From contig NZ_JAAVXB010000011.1 of assembly GCF_012241385.1 (NCBI RefSeq), positions 113,882-177,881 of the forward strand: DNA of 64,000 bases, written 5' to 3'. The stretch's first letter is position 1. The number at the start of each line of letters is the position of its first letter. The stretch is from Solimonas marina (GTDB lineage: Bacteria; Pseudomonadota; Gammaproteobacteria; Nevskiales; Nevskiaceae). The notes beneath the pieces were generated by a model that was given only the letters and a program-made list of their open reading frames with translations, ran no database searches and had not been told where the DNA came from. Positions 7,089-16,086 of the stretch are shown one piece after another. Made by a program: the position numbers and the translations under genes.

Positions 7089-8438
7089 ATGTCCGAGCGC
7101 GAATCATCGTCGGCAGCGGTGGCCCTGCTGCGTGAGCGGCTGGCCGGTGGACGTCTGCTGCCCGTGCGCCGCGCGCTGCATGCGCTGAATCCGGCCGAGA
7201 TCGCCAACCTCCTCGAATCGCTGCCACCACAGCAGCGCAAGGTCGTCTGGGAGATGGTCAGCCCCGAGGACGACGGCGAGGTGCTGCTGCATCTCGGCGA
7301 GGACGTGCGCACCGAGCTGATGCGGCAGATGGACGTCCACGAACTGGTCGCCGCCGCCGAAGAGCTGGACATCGACGACCTCGCGGACTTCGTCGAACAC
7401 CTGCCGGAAACGGTCACCCAGCAGATTCTCAAAGCGCTGGACGCCGACGACCGCGCGCGACTGGAGGCGGTGCTCGCCTACGAGCCGGATACCGCCGGCG
7501 GTCTGATGAACACCGATACCGTGACGGTCCGCCCGGACGTCACGCTCGACGTCGTGCAGCGCTATCTGCGTCTGCGCGGCGAGCTGCCGGCGCATACCGA
7601 CGCGCTGTTCGTCGTCGACCGCTACAGCCACTACCTCGGCGCACTGCCGCTGGATCGCATTCTGACGCGCGGCGAGACCGAGCTGGTGTCGGGCGTCATG
7701 GAGCGCGAGCGCGAAGCTCTGCCCGCGTCGATGGGCGAAGAACGCGTCGCACAGCGCTTCGAGGACGCCGACCTGGTGTCGGCGCCGGTGGTCGACGACG
7801 GCAATCGCCTGGTCGGCCGCATCACCATCGACGACGTCGTCGACGTCATCCGCCGCGACGCCGAGCACAAGCTGATGTCGCTGGCCGGCCTCGACGAGGA
7901 CGAGGACATCTTCTCGCCGGTGCGCGGTGCCGCGCGACGCCGCGCGGTCTGGCTCGGCATCAACCTCGTCACCGCGTTCTTCGCCTCGTCGGTCGTCGAT
8001 CTGTTCCAGGGCTCGATCAGCAAGGTCGTGGCGCTGGCGGTGCTGATGCCGGTGGTCGCCAGCATGGGCGGCATTGGCGGTAGCCAGACCCTGACGCTGA
8101 TGATCCGCAGCCTCGCGCTCGGCCAGATCGGCGCCCACAATTGGCGCTTCCTGCTGAAAAAGGAACTGGCGGTGGCAGCCATCAACGGTCTGCTCTGGGC
8201 CATTGTCGTCGGCGCCGTCGCGCTGATGTGGTTCCACAGCCCGCTGCTGGCGCTGGTGGTCGGCATGGCCATCGTCATCAATCAGACCATCGCCGCCCTG
8301 GCCGGCATCTTCGTGCCGCTGACGCTGCACAAGATCGGCATCGATCCGGCGCTGGCCGGCAGCGTGATCCTGACGACCTTCACCGACGTCTGCGGCTTCT
8401 TCAGCCTGCTGGCGCTGGGAACGCTGATCCTGCTGTAG
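7089..8438 (+). CDS. mgtE: Magnesium transporter/channel MgtE
   Basis: MgtE is a dimeric inner-membrane Mg2+ channel gated by cytoplasmic Mg2+. The 449-residue product has the N-terminal superhelical domain (LNPAEIANLLESLPPQQR), paired CBS domains (about 135-255) and a five-helix membrane domain that includes LMPVVASMGGIGGSQTLTL. The start ATG follows TGGAGAGCGG. mgtE is a usual distal neighbour of this PTS cluster in Xanthomonas relatives. I see no M-box-like leader in the 151 bp upstream, which the REP-like repeat largely fills. Confidence 0.96.
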   Translation: MSERESSSAAVALLRERLAGGRLLPVRRALHALNPAEIANLLESLPPQQRKVVWEMVSPEDDGEVLLHLGEDVRTELMRQMDVHELVAAAEELDIDDLADFVEHLPETVTQQILKALDADDRARLEAVLAYEPDTAGGLMNTDTVTVRPDVTLDVVQRYLRLRGELPAHTDALFVVDRYSHYLGALPLDRILTRGETELVSGVMEREREALPASMGEERVAQRFEDADLVSAPVVDDGNRLVGRITIDDVVDVIRRDAEHKLMSLAGLDEDEDIFSPVRGAARRRAVWLGINLVTAFFASSVVDLFQGSISKVVALAVLMPVVASMGGIGGSQTLTLMIRSLALGQIGAHNWRFLLKKELAVAAINGLLWAIVVGAVALMWFHSPLLALVVGMAIVINQTIAALAGIFVPLTLHKIGIDPALAGSVILTTFTDVCGFFSLLALGTLILL

Positions 8439-8450
8439 AAGCAAACGGCG

Positions 8451-8598
8451 TTAACCACAGATTTCACAGATGACACAGATTTGAATGTGGAGTCGCCGGT
8501 TCAGAGGAAGGCTCCTCTTGCTCTGGTCGTAACGGAGCTCATAAGGCGTAGAAGCTTCAGCTTCTTCCATCAGCGAAATCTGTGAAATCTGTGGTTAA
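8451..8598. repeat. 148-bp element with perfect 21-bp terminal inverted repeats
   Basis: Bases 8451-8471 and 8578-8598 are exact reverse complements over 21 bp, with outer ends TTAACCACAG and CTGTGGTTAA. Inside are two further hairpins, AGAGGA/TCCTCT (8503-8518) and GAAGC/GCTTC (8551-8564). There is no ORF. It sits between the ends of mgtE and alkA. The size and ends fit a miniature inverted-repeat element or a bidirectional terminator; similar ACCACAGATTTCACAG sequences recur in many gammaproteobacterial genomes, from memory. Confidence 0.8.
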
Positions 8599-8606
8599 AC
8601 CGCTGT

Positions 8607-9245
8607 TCAAACCCAGATTTCGTTGACCGGATCGGCGACGCGCCACAGATACCAGCTGGCGATGCTGCGATATGGCGCCCACTTCTTGACGATCTTCAAC
8701 GTACGCGCGTCGGCTACCGGCTTGCCCTGGTTGTAGAGCATGTTGACGCCGCGGCGCAGGCCGACGTCGTCCATCGCGAACAAATCGAGGCGCAGCAGCG
8801 CGAACATCAGGAACATCTCGGCAGTCCAGCGGCCGATGCCGGGCAGCGCGTCGAGCAGCTCGATCGCCGACTCGTCGTCGAGCTTGCGCATCGCCTTGAA
8901 GTCGAGCTGCCCGGCTTCGGCCGCATCGCCCAGATGCTTGAGCCACTTGGCCTTGGCGGTCGACAGGCCATAACCGCGCAACTGCTCGTGGGTGGCGCGC
9001 GCCAGCAGCGCCGGCTGGATGTGCTGCAGCGCGCCGATGCCCGCCATCACTCGCGCCTGGATGGTATCGGCGGCGCGGCTCGACAGTTGCTGACTGATGA
9101 TCGACGAACACAGCGTGTGAAACGGGTCACGGCGCTTGTGGCCGAGTGTGCACGGGCCGTGTTCGACGATGACCTGTGCCATCACCGGATCGACGGCGGC
9201 CAGATGCTGCTCGCCGAGACGTATCTGTTCGCGAATGCTGGGCAT
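8607..9245 (-). CDS. alkA: DNA-3-methyladenine glycosylase II family
   Basis: This base-excision enzyme removes alkylated purines. The protein has the HhH-GPD fold: FHTLCSSIISQQLS, the helix-hairpin-helix LPGIGRWTAEMF and the catalytic Asp in LFAMDDVGLRRG. I chose the ATG at 9245 (212 residues); a GTG at 9317 would add 24 poorly conserved residues, and neither has a clear ribosome-binding site. It is the short form without the N-terminal domain of E. coli AlkA. It is divergent from the VWA gene, with little intergenic space. Confidence 0.93.
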   Translation of the reverse strand: MPSIREQIRLGEQHLAAVDPVMAQVIVEHGPCTLGHKRRDPFHTLCSSIISQQLSSRAADTIQARVMAGIGALQHIQPALLARATHEQLRGYGLSTAKAKWLKHLGDAAEAGQLDFKAMRKLDDESAIELLDALPGIGRWTAEMFLMFALLRLDLFAMDDVGLRRGVNMLYNQGKPVADARTLKIVKKWAPYRSIASWYLWRVADPVNEIWV

Positions 9246-9358
9246 GGACCGTGGCGCCTGTCTCAAAAGCTCGAAGGCCGGGACCGGAACCCGGCTTGCG
9301 CGGGATGCGCGCGGCACGCACGTTACAATGCCAGAAATTCCTGCGATGGTGATCTGCC

Positions 9359-10537
9359 GTGCTCTTCACCTTCTTCTTCACGCTGCGCGCCGCCGGCGTC
9401 AAGGCCAGCCTCAGCGAATTCCTGATGCTGCTCGAGGCGCTGTCCAAGCATGTCGCGATCTTTTCGATCGACGACTTCTACCATCTGTCGCGCGCCGCGC
9501 TGGTCAAGGACGAGTCGCAGTACGACCGCTTCGACCGCGCGTTCGCGGCCTACTTCAAGGGCGTCGAGGCGGTCACCGGCGAGCTGTTCGACTCGATCCC
9601 CGAAGAATGGCTGAAAAAGCAGGCCGATCTGCACCTGTCGCCGGAAGAGCTGGCCAAGATCCAGGCCCTGGGCGGCCTCGACAAGCTGATGGAGACGCTC
9701 AAGCAGCGCCTCGAAGAGCAAAAGGAACAGCACCATGGCGGCAACAAGTGGATCGGTACCGGCGGCACCAGCCCGTTCGGCCACGGCGGCTACAACCCGG
9801 AAGGTGTGCGCATCGGCGGCCCCGGCGGCCAAAAGAAGGCGGTCAAGGTCTGGGAGAAGCGCGACTTCCGTAACCTCGACGACAGCATCGAGCTGGGCAC
9901 GCGCAACATCAAGATCGCGCTGCGACGCCTGCGCCGCTTCGCCCGCGAGGGCGCACCGGACGTGCTCGACATCGACGACACGATCAGTTCGACGGCGCGC
10001 AACGCCGGCTATCTCGACATCAAGATGGTGCCGGAGCGGCGCAATGCGGTGAAGGTGCTGCTGTTCCTCGACGTCGGCGGCTCGATGGACCCTTATGTGC
10101 GCGTCTGCGAGGAGCTGTTCAGCGCTGCCAAAACCGAATTCAAGCACCTCGAATACTTCTACTTCCACAACTTCGTTTACGAGTCCGTGTGGAAGGACAA
10201 TGCACGTCGCCACAGCGAGCGCATTGCCTTGTTCGACGTGCTGCACAAGTACACGCCGGACTACAAGGTGCTGTTCGTCGGTGACGCAACGATGAGTCCA
10301 TACGAGATCGTGCACGCCGGCGGCAGCGTCGAGCACTGGAACGAGGAAGCCGGCGCGGTCTGGTTCAAGCGCCTGCAGGATCAGTTTCCGCACATGGTCT
10401 GGCTCAACCCGGAACGCGAGGACCACTGGGAATACACGCCGTCGATCCAGGTCACCAACGAGTTGCTCGGTGCCGGGCGTATGTTCCCGATGACCCTGTC
10501 CGGGCTCGAGCAGGCGATGCGCCGGCTGGCACACTGA
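9359..10537 (+). CDS. CoxE-like VWA-domain protein
   Basis: The 392-residue protein belongs to the VWA/CoxE-like group that often pairs with MoxR-type AAA+ ATPases, here without such a partner nearby. The N-terminal half is helical (LRAAGVKASLSEFLMLLEAL), followed by a Gly/His-rich linker (about 125-165). The C-terminal VWA-like half begins at KVLLFLDVGGSMDPYV, where the metal-binding DxSxS is altered to DVGGS. GTG at 9359 is the only reasonable start. A TACAAT box at 9324-9329 may be its -10 element. Likely cytoplasmic; its exact role is unknown. Confidence 0.85.
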   Translation: MLFTFFFTLRAAGVKASLSEFLMLLEALSKHVAIFSIDDFYHLSRAALVKDESQYDRFDRAFAAYFKGVEAVTGELFDSIPEEWLKKQADLHLSPEELAKIQALGGLDKLMETLKQRLEEQKEQHHGGNKWIGTGGTSPFGHGGYNPEGVRIGGPGGQKKAVKVWEKRDFRNLDDSIELGTRNIKIALRRLRRFAREGAPDVLDIDDTISSTARNAGYLDIKMVPERRNAVKVLLFLDVGGSMDPYVRVCEELFSAAKTEFKHLEYFYFHNFVYESVWKDNARRHSERIALFDVLHKYTPDYKVLFVGDATMSPYEIVHAGGSVEHWNEEAGAVWFKRLQDQFPHMVWLNPEREDHWEYTPSIQVTNELLGAGRMFPMTLSGLEQAMRRLAH

Positions 10538-10603
10538 GACGCGCGGCACGCCTTCCCCGGAGGCGGCTAAAATTGGCGTTCCAATAACATCGGGGGAGTG
10601 AAC

Positions 10604-11005
10604 ATGGATGCGATGACGGCGCTGCTGGGCTTTACCGCCTGGACCTTGTTGCTGGTCGTGCTGGTCGTGCTGTGGCGCGGCGTTGAGATTCTGCGCGGCA
10701 AGCCGGCCAATAGCTGGGGGCGCAGCGATTCGATCGCGGTACCGGGCTTCGTCACCCGCGCCAGTCACGCGCATTTGAACTGTTTGGAGAATCTGCCGGT
10801 CTTTGCGGTCATCGTGCTGGCCGCGGTCGCCATGGGCAAGACCGCGGCGCTGGGGTCGCTCGGTTGCTGGGTACTCGGCGCACGCATCGTGCAGAGCTTG
10901 GCGCACCTGATCGGGACCCAGCAGGTGCTGGTGCTGATTCGCGCGACGGCGTACTTCGTTCAGGTGGGTCTGTTCATTTACATGCTCTGGAGTCTGCTCG
11001 CTTGA
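10604..11005 (+). CDS. MAPEG family membrane protein
   Basis: The 133-residue protein has four predicted membrane helices and the MAPEG pattern (membrane-associated, eicosanoid and glutathione metabolism), seen in the RASHAHLNCLENLPVFAVIV segment, where a conserved Glu and Asn follow helix 1. The ATG at 10604 is preceded by GGGGGAG. Bacterial MAPEG proteins are mostly uncharacterised; some have glutathione transferase or peroxidase activity. Its stop overlaps the TTG start of the next gene, so the two are probably one operon. Confidence 0.88.
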   Translation: MDAMTALLGFTAWTLLLVVLVVLWRGVEILRGKPANSWGRSDSIAVPGFVTRASHAHLNCLENLPVFAVIVLAAVAMGKTAALGSLGCWVLGARIVQSLAHLIGTQQVLVLIRATAYFVQVGLFIYMLWSLLA

Positions 11006-11679
11006 AACCCTGGACGCGCCGCTTCATTCAACGCTGGCTGATCACCGGTTTCTTCGCGTTCGCGCTGGTCGTACTGCTCGGCAATCGTTGGGTCATCAAC
11101 AGCACCGACGCCTATATCTACAAGGATTGGGCGTTGATGCCGGACAATGAAGTCGGCGTCGTGCTCGGCACCAGCAAATACATGCAGAACGGCAAGCCGA
11201 GCCCCGAGTTCCAGGGCCGCATCGACGCCGCCGCCGAGCTGTACCAGAACGGCAAGATCAAGCACATCATTGTCAGCGGCGCGAACCCGGACGAGACCTA
11301 CAACGAGCCGCGCGCGATGCGCAAGGCGCTGATCAAACAAGGCGTGCCCGACAACGCGATCACCATGGACTTCGCGGGCTTTCGCACCTTCGACTCGATC
11401 GTGCGCGCCCGCGAGGTGTTCGGTCTGCGACAGTTCACCGTCATCACACAGCGCTACCACAGTTACCGCGCGGTGTTTCTCGGGCGCAAGATGGGCATGA
11501 AGGTCGTCGCCTACATCGCGCGCGCAACCTCCGACGGCGGCTACGGCACCCGCAACCCTCCGCGTGAGATCTTCGCCCGCGTCAAGGCCATTCTCGATGT
11601 CTTCCTGCTCAGCACACAGCCGAAGTTCCTCGGCGAGCCGGAGAAAATCGAACTGGCGCCGGATGCGTCGGACACCTAG
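11002..11679 (+). CDS. SanA/YdcF-like DUF218 membrane protein
   Basis: The 225-residue protein starts with a single membrane helix (residues about 12-30) and then a periplasmic DUF218 domain (VGVVLGTSKYMQNG, IIVSGANPDETYNEP, FRTFDSIVRA). This matches SanA, an envelope-integrity protein that affects vancomycin sensitivity in enterobacteria. The start is taken as TTG at 11002, which overlaps the stop of the MAPEG gene and has TGGAG 8 nt upstream; no ATG fits. The enzymatic activity of SanA is not established. Confidence 0.85.
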   Translation: MKPWTRRFIQRWLITGFFAFALVVLLGNRWVINSTDAYIYKDWALMPDNEVGVVLGTSKYMQNGKPSPEFQGRIDAAAELYQNGKIKHIIVSGANPDETYNEPRAMRKALIKQGVPDNAITMDFAGFRTFDSIVRAREVFGLRQFTVITQRYHSYRAVFLGRKMGMKVVAYIARATSDGGYGTRNPPREIFARVKAILDVFLLSTQPKFLGEPEKIELAPDASDT

Positions 11680-11708
11680 TCGCCGGCTTCCCGGTCGCGA
11701 TCGTCTAA

Positions 11709-11732
11709 AAAGGGGCCGGCGAAAGCCGGCCC
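11709..11732 (-). terminator. Intrinsic terminator of the lipase-DUF1302 operon
   Basis: Perfect 8-bp arms (GGGCCGGC 11713-11720 and GCCGGCCC 11725-11732) flank a GAAA loop. Read on the minus strand, the stem is followed by a CTTTTTA run (complement of 11707-11713), so it terminates the minus-strand DUF1302 gene. It lies between two convergent genes and may also stop sanA transcripts. Confidence 0.85.
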
Positions 11733-11778
11733 ATTGCCCCCGTGAGTGGCCCCCCGGGACCACCCACGACTTTTTCGC

Positions 11779-13590
11779 TCAGAACTGGTAACGCAGCACC
11801 GCTTCGGCGAAATCGCGGTCGGCCAGGAGGTTACCCCTGCCGCCGCCGAAGTAGGCCGTATAGCCAATTTCCGCCGACCAAGCCTGCAGGTAATAGCCTG
11901 TGACGCTGGCGTTGAAAGTCTTGCGGTGCTCGACGAAATTCAATAGCGGTGTCGGCGTCACGCCCTGCACGTCGTGGTCGAAGCGCAACTGTGGCTCGAG
12001 CCGGAACTTGCCGAACACGTTGTTGTAAGTGAAGCGGGCCAGCAGCTTGTAACCCCATGAGAACGGCGTCGCGTAACCACCGTGGTTCTGCGGGATGGTC
12101 GTGCCGAACTCGCTGGAGACCAGCGCCGCCACCGTCGCATCGCCCGGCGTGTAGGTGCCCGGCCCTTCGAAACGCAGCTCGCTCTGCGGCGGCAGATCGT
12201 GCACGTAGACACCGCCGGCCTCGGCCAGGAACAGCATCTGGTCGGAGCCGATCCAGCGCATCGGGCCGGCCAGGCGGGTTACCGACAGGTCGACCTGGCT
12301 GACATCGTGGCGGCGGTAGCCACGGATGTATTTGTTGCCAAGCGCCGAGCCGACCGGCGCCGCTGGCGGCGGCGTGACCTGGCTTGGCGCGCCGGAGCCG
12401 GCGAGCAGCAGTTCGACATCGTCGACCTGCAGTGGCTGCTTGGTCTTGAGGCTGTATTCGCCCTGCAACGCCCAGGCGCCGAGCGTGGTGTTGAACGACA
12501 CGCCGTAGAGGCCGATGTTGCCCGGGTATTCGAGGAAGAACGTGCCGGTTTCCGACGGCGCCGCATAGCTCGACTTCGACGTGCCGCTGACCAGCGGCAG
12601 ACGGCTGCTGTAGGTCATGGCGTAGAACGACAGGTCCATGTCGTTCAGCGACGGAATCAGGAAGCTGATCTTGCCGCCGAACTGTCCGGTCTTGTCGGGC
12701 TTGACGTCGCCGGTGCGCGGCAGCGTTTCGTTCGGGGTGTTCTCCGGCGCCAGACCGAACGAGATGTCGGCACGCGTGCCGCCGACCGCCGCGAAGTCAT
12801 TGGTCGACCAGAACGTACCGGCCGCATCCGGCTGCGTGCGCGGCGCGTCGAACTGATAGAAGGCTTCGACCGACACATCGGGGCTGATGTCGAACGACAG
12901 CCAGGCCATGCTCTCCGGGATCACCACTTCATCGAGCGCATAGCCCGGCACGTGCAGCTGGTTGCTGTCGAACGCGAGGATGCTGTTGATGCCATTGAGC
13001 ACGAAGGTCGATTCGCCCCAGTTCAACACCTGGCGACCGAGCTTGAACGCCAGCGTGTGGCTGCCGATCGGCAGGCTGCCGAACACGTAGGCATCGAGCA
13101 GGTCGGCATCGTTGCCGGTGTAGTCCTGCACGGCGCGGGTCTTCTTGCGCAACTCGGCGGTCGACGCCACCGAGACATTGCCGCTCGGTGCGACGCCGTA
13201 GCCGGGATCGACCGCCCCCGGCGTATAGAAGTTATCGGCGTTGAAGAAGTCCTTCTTGTTGTTGAGCTTCTCGTTGAACAGATAGCTGCCGCGCACGAAC
13301 AGGCCGAAGTCGCCCTTGGTCAGGGTCAGGTCGGACGTGATCTTCGCCGCCGACGACACCAGGTCGCCCTTGCCGAATGCGAGGTTGCCGTCGTCGTCGT
13401 TGTTCGAATAGGCGTTGCCACCCTTGCTGATACCGATCAGCTTGGGATCGCGTGACTCCAGGCGCCAGGCGCCACCAAGCGTGATGCGACTGTTGAGCTG
13501 CAGGTCGACACCGCTGACGGTGTCCGTATAAGCCATGACCGGCGTCGCGAAGACGAGCGCAACGGCCGAGGCAATCAGGTTCTTTTTCAT
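11779..13590 (-). CDS. DUF1302 outer-membrane beta-barrel protein
   Basis: The 603-residue protein has a clear signal peptide (MKKNLIASAVALVFATPVMA) and alternating aromatic/hydrophobic strands, and it ends in YQF, the usual C-terminal Phe of outer-membrane barrels. The N-terminal LNSRITLGGAWRLESRD and KLGRQVLNWGES segments are typical of DUF1302. Members are thought to be porin-like and in Pseudomonas sit beside DUF1329 or hydrophobic-substrate genes. Here the gene is 18 bp downstream of a VolA-like lipase, so export or uptake of lipid products is a reasonable guess. GAGGAG precedes the ATG. Confidence 0.88.
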   Translation of the reverse strand: MKKNLIASAVALVFATPVMAYTDTVSGVDLQLNSRITLGGAWRLESRDPKLIGISKGGNAYSNNDDDGNLAFGKGDLVSSAAKITSDLTLTKGDFGLFVRGSYLFNEKLNNKKDFFNADNFYTPGAVDPGYGVAPSGNVSVASTAELRKKTRAVQDYTGNDADLLDAYVFGSLPIGSHTLAFKLGRQVLNWGESTFVLNGINSILAFDSNQLHVPGYALDEVVIPESMAWLSFDISPDVSVEAFYQFDAPRTQPDAAGTFWSTNDFAAVGGTRADISFGLAPENTPNETLPRTGDVKPDKTGQFGGKISFLIPSLNDMDLSFYAMTYSSRLPLVSGTSKSSYAAPSETGTFFLEYPGNIGLYGVSFNTTLGAWALQGEYSLKTKQPLQVDDVELLLAGSGAPSQVTPPPAAPVGSALGNKYIRGYRRHDVSQVDLSVTRLAGPMRWIGSDQMLFLAEAGGVYVHDLPPQSELRFEGPGTYTPGDATVAALVSSEFGTTIPQNHGGYATPFSWGYKLLARFTYNNVFGKFRLEPQLRFDHDVQGVTPTPLLNFVEHRKTFNASVTGYYLQAWSAEIGYTAYFGGGRGNLLADRDFAEAVLRYQF

Positions 13591-13608
13591 GATCTTGCTC
13601 CTCGTGTC

Positions 13609-15870
13609 TTACTGCGCGCTCGGGCAGGCGCCGATCTGCAGCGCGGTGCCGTTGGTGGCGACAAAGCTGGCGACTTCGGCCTGCATTTCACAGGTCACGG
13701 CGTAACCGCCGGATGCGTCGCTGGGATCGAGGATGGAGGCGTGCGAACCGGTGGCAAAGCGCACGACGTTGTTGCGCGCCGCAGCGCCCACCAGCGTCTG
13801 CGCCGATGCCGGCACCGTCAGCACGTCGGTCTGCGCCGGTCCCGGAATGAAGCCCAGCCCCAGCGCGCGTGCCAGCGGATCGGAACCGCCGAGATAGCCG
13901 GAGATCGGGATCGTGTCGGTGGCCGGGCAGTCGACGTCGTTGGCGATCGTGCAGTTCGGCACCACGGCGTCGCCACGCACCTCGATCATCAGGATCGGAT
14001 GATTGGCGGCCGCATCGGTCGCGAAATTGAGCGGATCGGCTGCGTCGACGGCGGTCTGCGCAAAGCGCAGGAAGGTCTCGTAATTGTCGTTGCCTTCGGT
14101 AATCTCGCCGCCGCTGGACGCCGCAAGGCCAGCCGCGATACGCGGACCGAACGCCGCCGAGCCGTCGAGCAGCTTGGCAATCCCACCGCCGGGCATCGCC
14201 AGCGCGGCGGCCGCGGTGTCGTCGTTGGCGCCGAGCATGGTGCTCATCGTGATCGCGCCCAGCGAATGACCGACGTAGCGGATCTGGCTGCCATCGAGCG
14301 TGATGCCGGCCGGCGTCAGCGAGCTGTTCAGCACCACCGTGCCGCCGACCGACTTGGCCAGCGTCATGATGTCGGACACACCCTGGCGGATGTTGTCACG
14401 GCTGGTCAGCAGGCTAGACAGATTGATGAAGCTCGCCCCCGAACTGTCGACCACGCCATCGGCACCCGCGGCGCCGGTGTCGTTGTTCATCACATCGAGA
14501 TCGAAGGTGCGCTCGGTCGGCCGCAGCGACGTCGGGAAGGCGTCGGTGGCGGCACGCAGCGCGTTGCCGGGCGGCAGGCCGTGCAACGGCAGGTCGATGG
14601 CGATCGTCGCGTAGCCGGCAGCGGCCAACGTCGGCGCGATCGCCAGGCTCTGCGAGCGATTGCCGGTAATGCCGTGCTGGAAGATCACGACCGGCCAACC
14701 ACCGGACGGCATCGTCTTGCCGCTATTGGCATTCGGAATCGTCAGGATCACCGGGATACGCTGCTCGCTCTTTTCGACCGGCATCGGATAGCAGGTCGTG
14801 GTGCTTTCACTCGGCGCCAGCTGACCGCACGTCACGTACGAGGTCGACGAACTCAACGCCGGCAACACCGTCGAGCTCGACGCCGGCTGGCTGGTATCCG
14901 CCTTCCAGTAGGTCGTCAGCGGCGCGGTCGGATCGGCGTCACTCGGTGCGTCCAGGTAGTACGGCACGGTCATCGAGCCGACATAGACATCGCCGGTCGC
15001 CGGCGCACCACTGAGCACTTGAGCGGTATTGAGGCCGGTGGCGACGACGGTCACATCATGCGCGGCGACTTGCGCGCCCATGGTCTTCAGCGTGACCTGC
15101 GTGTTCTGCGTCGTGAACGGCCAGGCGATGACGATGTTGTCGCGCGTGATGCCAGCGGCGGCCAGACCGTCGAACATCGGTGCGAACTGTTGGCGGATGC
15201 CTTCGAGCGTCGCCTTCTGTGTGTCGTTCAACTCCGACAGCACCGGCTCGGTCTGTTGCGAAACGGCAGTCGTCGAGCGTACGACGCGGAACAGGTCGGC
15301 CGCTTCGACCGGTACGCCGTCGGTCGAGGTCACCTGCGTGGTGACGACGACGATGTACTGGGTCGACGGCTGCAACGGCTTGAGTGGCTCGATCAGCATG
15401 CGCGTGCGCAACTCATTGAGCGGCAGTCCGGTATCGGGATCGATCGCCGTCGACGATTGCAAGGTGTAGTCGACGCCCGGTGTCAGCGGCTGCAGGGTCG
15501 CGGCGTTGATGACCAGCACGCCGGGCAGATGCGTGGTCGTGTTGACGTTCAGCGCGTCGGCAACGTCGACATAGCCGATGAAGTCGGTGAACAACGATGA
15601 GGTGGTCGAGAACCCGTCGAGCTTGTTGGCGGCGGTGACAAACGGGACCTCGTCGTCGTTGGCGCCATTCGGAATGTTCAGCGTGCCATCGGTCGTGCCG
15701 GTGAACAGACCGTCGAACGGAAACGGAATGATGGCGCTGGCGGCCACCGGATCGAACAGCGAGTACGCGTTTGCGGGGGTTCCGGCAAAGCCGGTGTCAT
15801 CGTCATGGGCACTACTGCAGGCCACCAAACCGGCAGCCAGCAGCAGCGACACGATCGTGCGTGTACGCAT
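13609..15870 (-). CDS. VolA/Pla-1-cef family lipase lipoprotein
   Basis: The 753-residue protein carries a lipoprotein signal with lipobox LVACSS near residue 18, so it should be anchored in a membrane, perhaps surface-exposed as Vibrio VolA is. The hydrolase part has the oxyanion-region VVIFQHGITGNRSQSL, the nucleophile elbow GHSLG and a late His in ATGSHASI. The N-terminal half is an extracellular-lipase beta domain (LFDPVAASAIIPFPFDGLF). The ATG at 15870 is chosen for its GAGGAG; a GTG five codons earlier is weaker. It is the first gene of a two-gene operon with DUF1302, probably for use of phospholipids or fatty esters. Confidence 0.88.
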   Translation of the reverse strand: MRTRTIVSLLLAAGLVACSSAHDDDTGFAGTPANAYSLFDPVAASAIIPFPFDGLFTGTTDGTLNIPNGANDDEVPFVTAANKLDGFSTTSSLFTDFIGYVDVADALNVNTTTHLPGVLVINAATLQPLTPGVDYTLQSSTAIDPDTGLPLNELRTRMLIEPLKPLQPSTQYIVVVTTQVTSTDGVPVEAADLFRVVRSTTAVSQQTEPVLSELNDTQKATLEGIRQQFAPMFDGLAAAGITRDNIVIAWPFTTQNTQVTLKTMGAQVAAHDVTVVATGLNTAQVLSGAPATGDVYVGSMTVPYYLDAPSDADPTAPLTTYWKADTSQPASSSTVLPALSSSTSYVTCGQLAPSESTTTCYPMPVEKSEQRIPVILTIPNANSGKTMPSGGWPVVIFQHGITGNRSQSLAIAPTLAAAGYATIAIDLPLHGLPPGNALRAATDAFPTSLRPTERTFDLDVMNNDTGAAGADGVVDSSGASFINLSSLLTSRDNIRQGVSDIMTLAKSVGGTVVLNSSLTPAGITLDGSQIRYVGHSLGAITMSTMLGANDDTAAAALAMPGGGIAKLLDGSAAFGPRIAAGLAASSGGEITEGNDNYETFLRFAQTAVDAADPLNFATDAAANHPILMIEVRGDAVVPNCTIANDVDCPATDTIPISGYLGGSDPLARALGLGFIPGPAQTDVLTVPASAQTLVGAAARNNVVRFATGSHASILDPSDASGGYAVTCEMQAEVASFVATNGTALQIGACPSAQ

Positions 15871-16020
15871 GGTGTTTCTCCTCACTTCTGTTGTTATAAG
15901 TCGCCGGCTCTTGCGACCGGCGGGGCGCCGGGACGCCCCCCTGATACAAGGGCGATTATCAGAGAGTCAGGGGCGAAAGTTCAGCCGAATACGGGCGACA
16001 AAAGTGCCGTTCATCGGTAT

Positions 16021-16044
16021 GTGCAGCGCAGCATCGTGCTGCAC
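16021..16044 (-). terminator. Stem-loop downstream of glpD
   Basis: Perfect 7-bp arms GTGCAGC (16021-16027) and GCTGCAC (16038-16044) lie about 43 nt past the glpD stop on the minus strand. There is no T-tract. The rest of 15871-16086 should hold the promoter of the lipase gene; I see no clear hexamers. Confidence 0.4.
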
Positions 16045-16086
16045 CGCAATAAACCCTGTGCGATCGAGGAGGCCCGCAGCGTCCGA

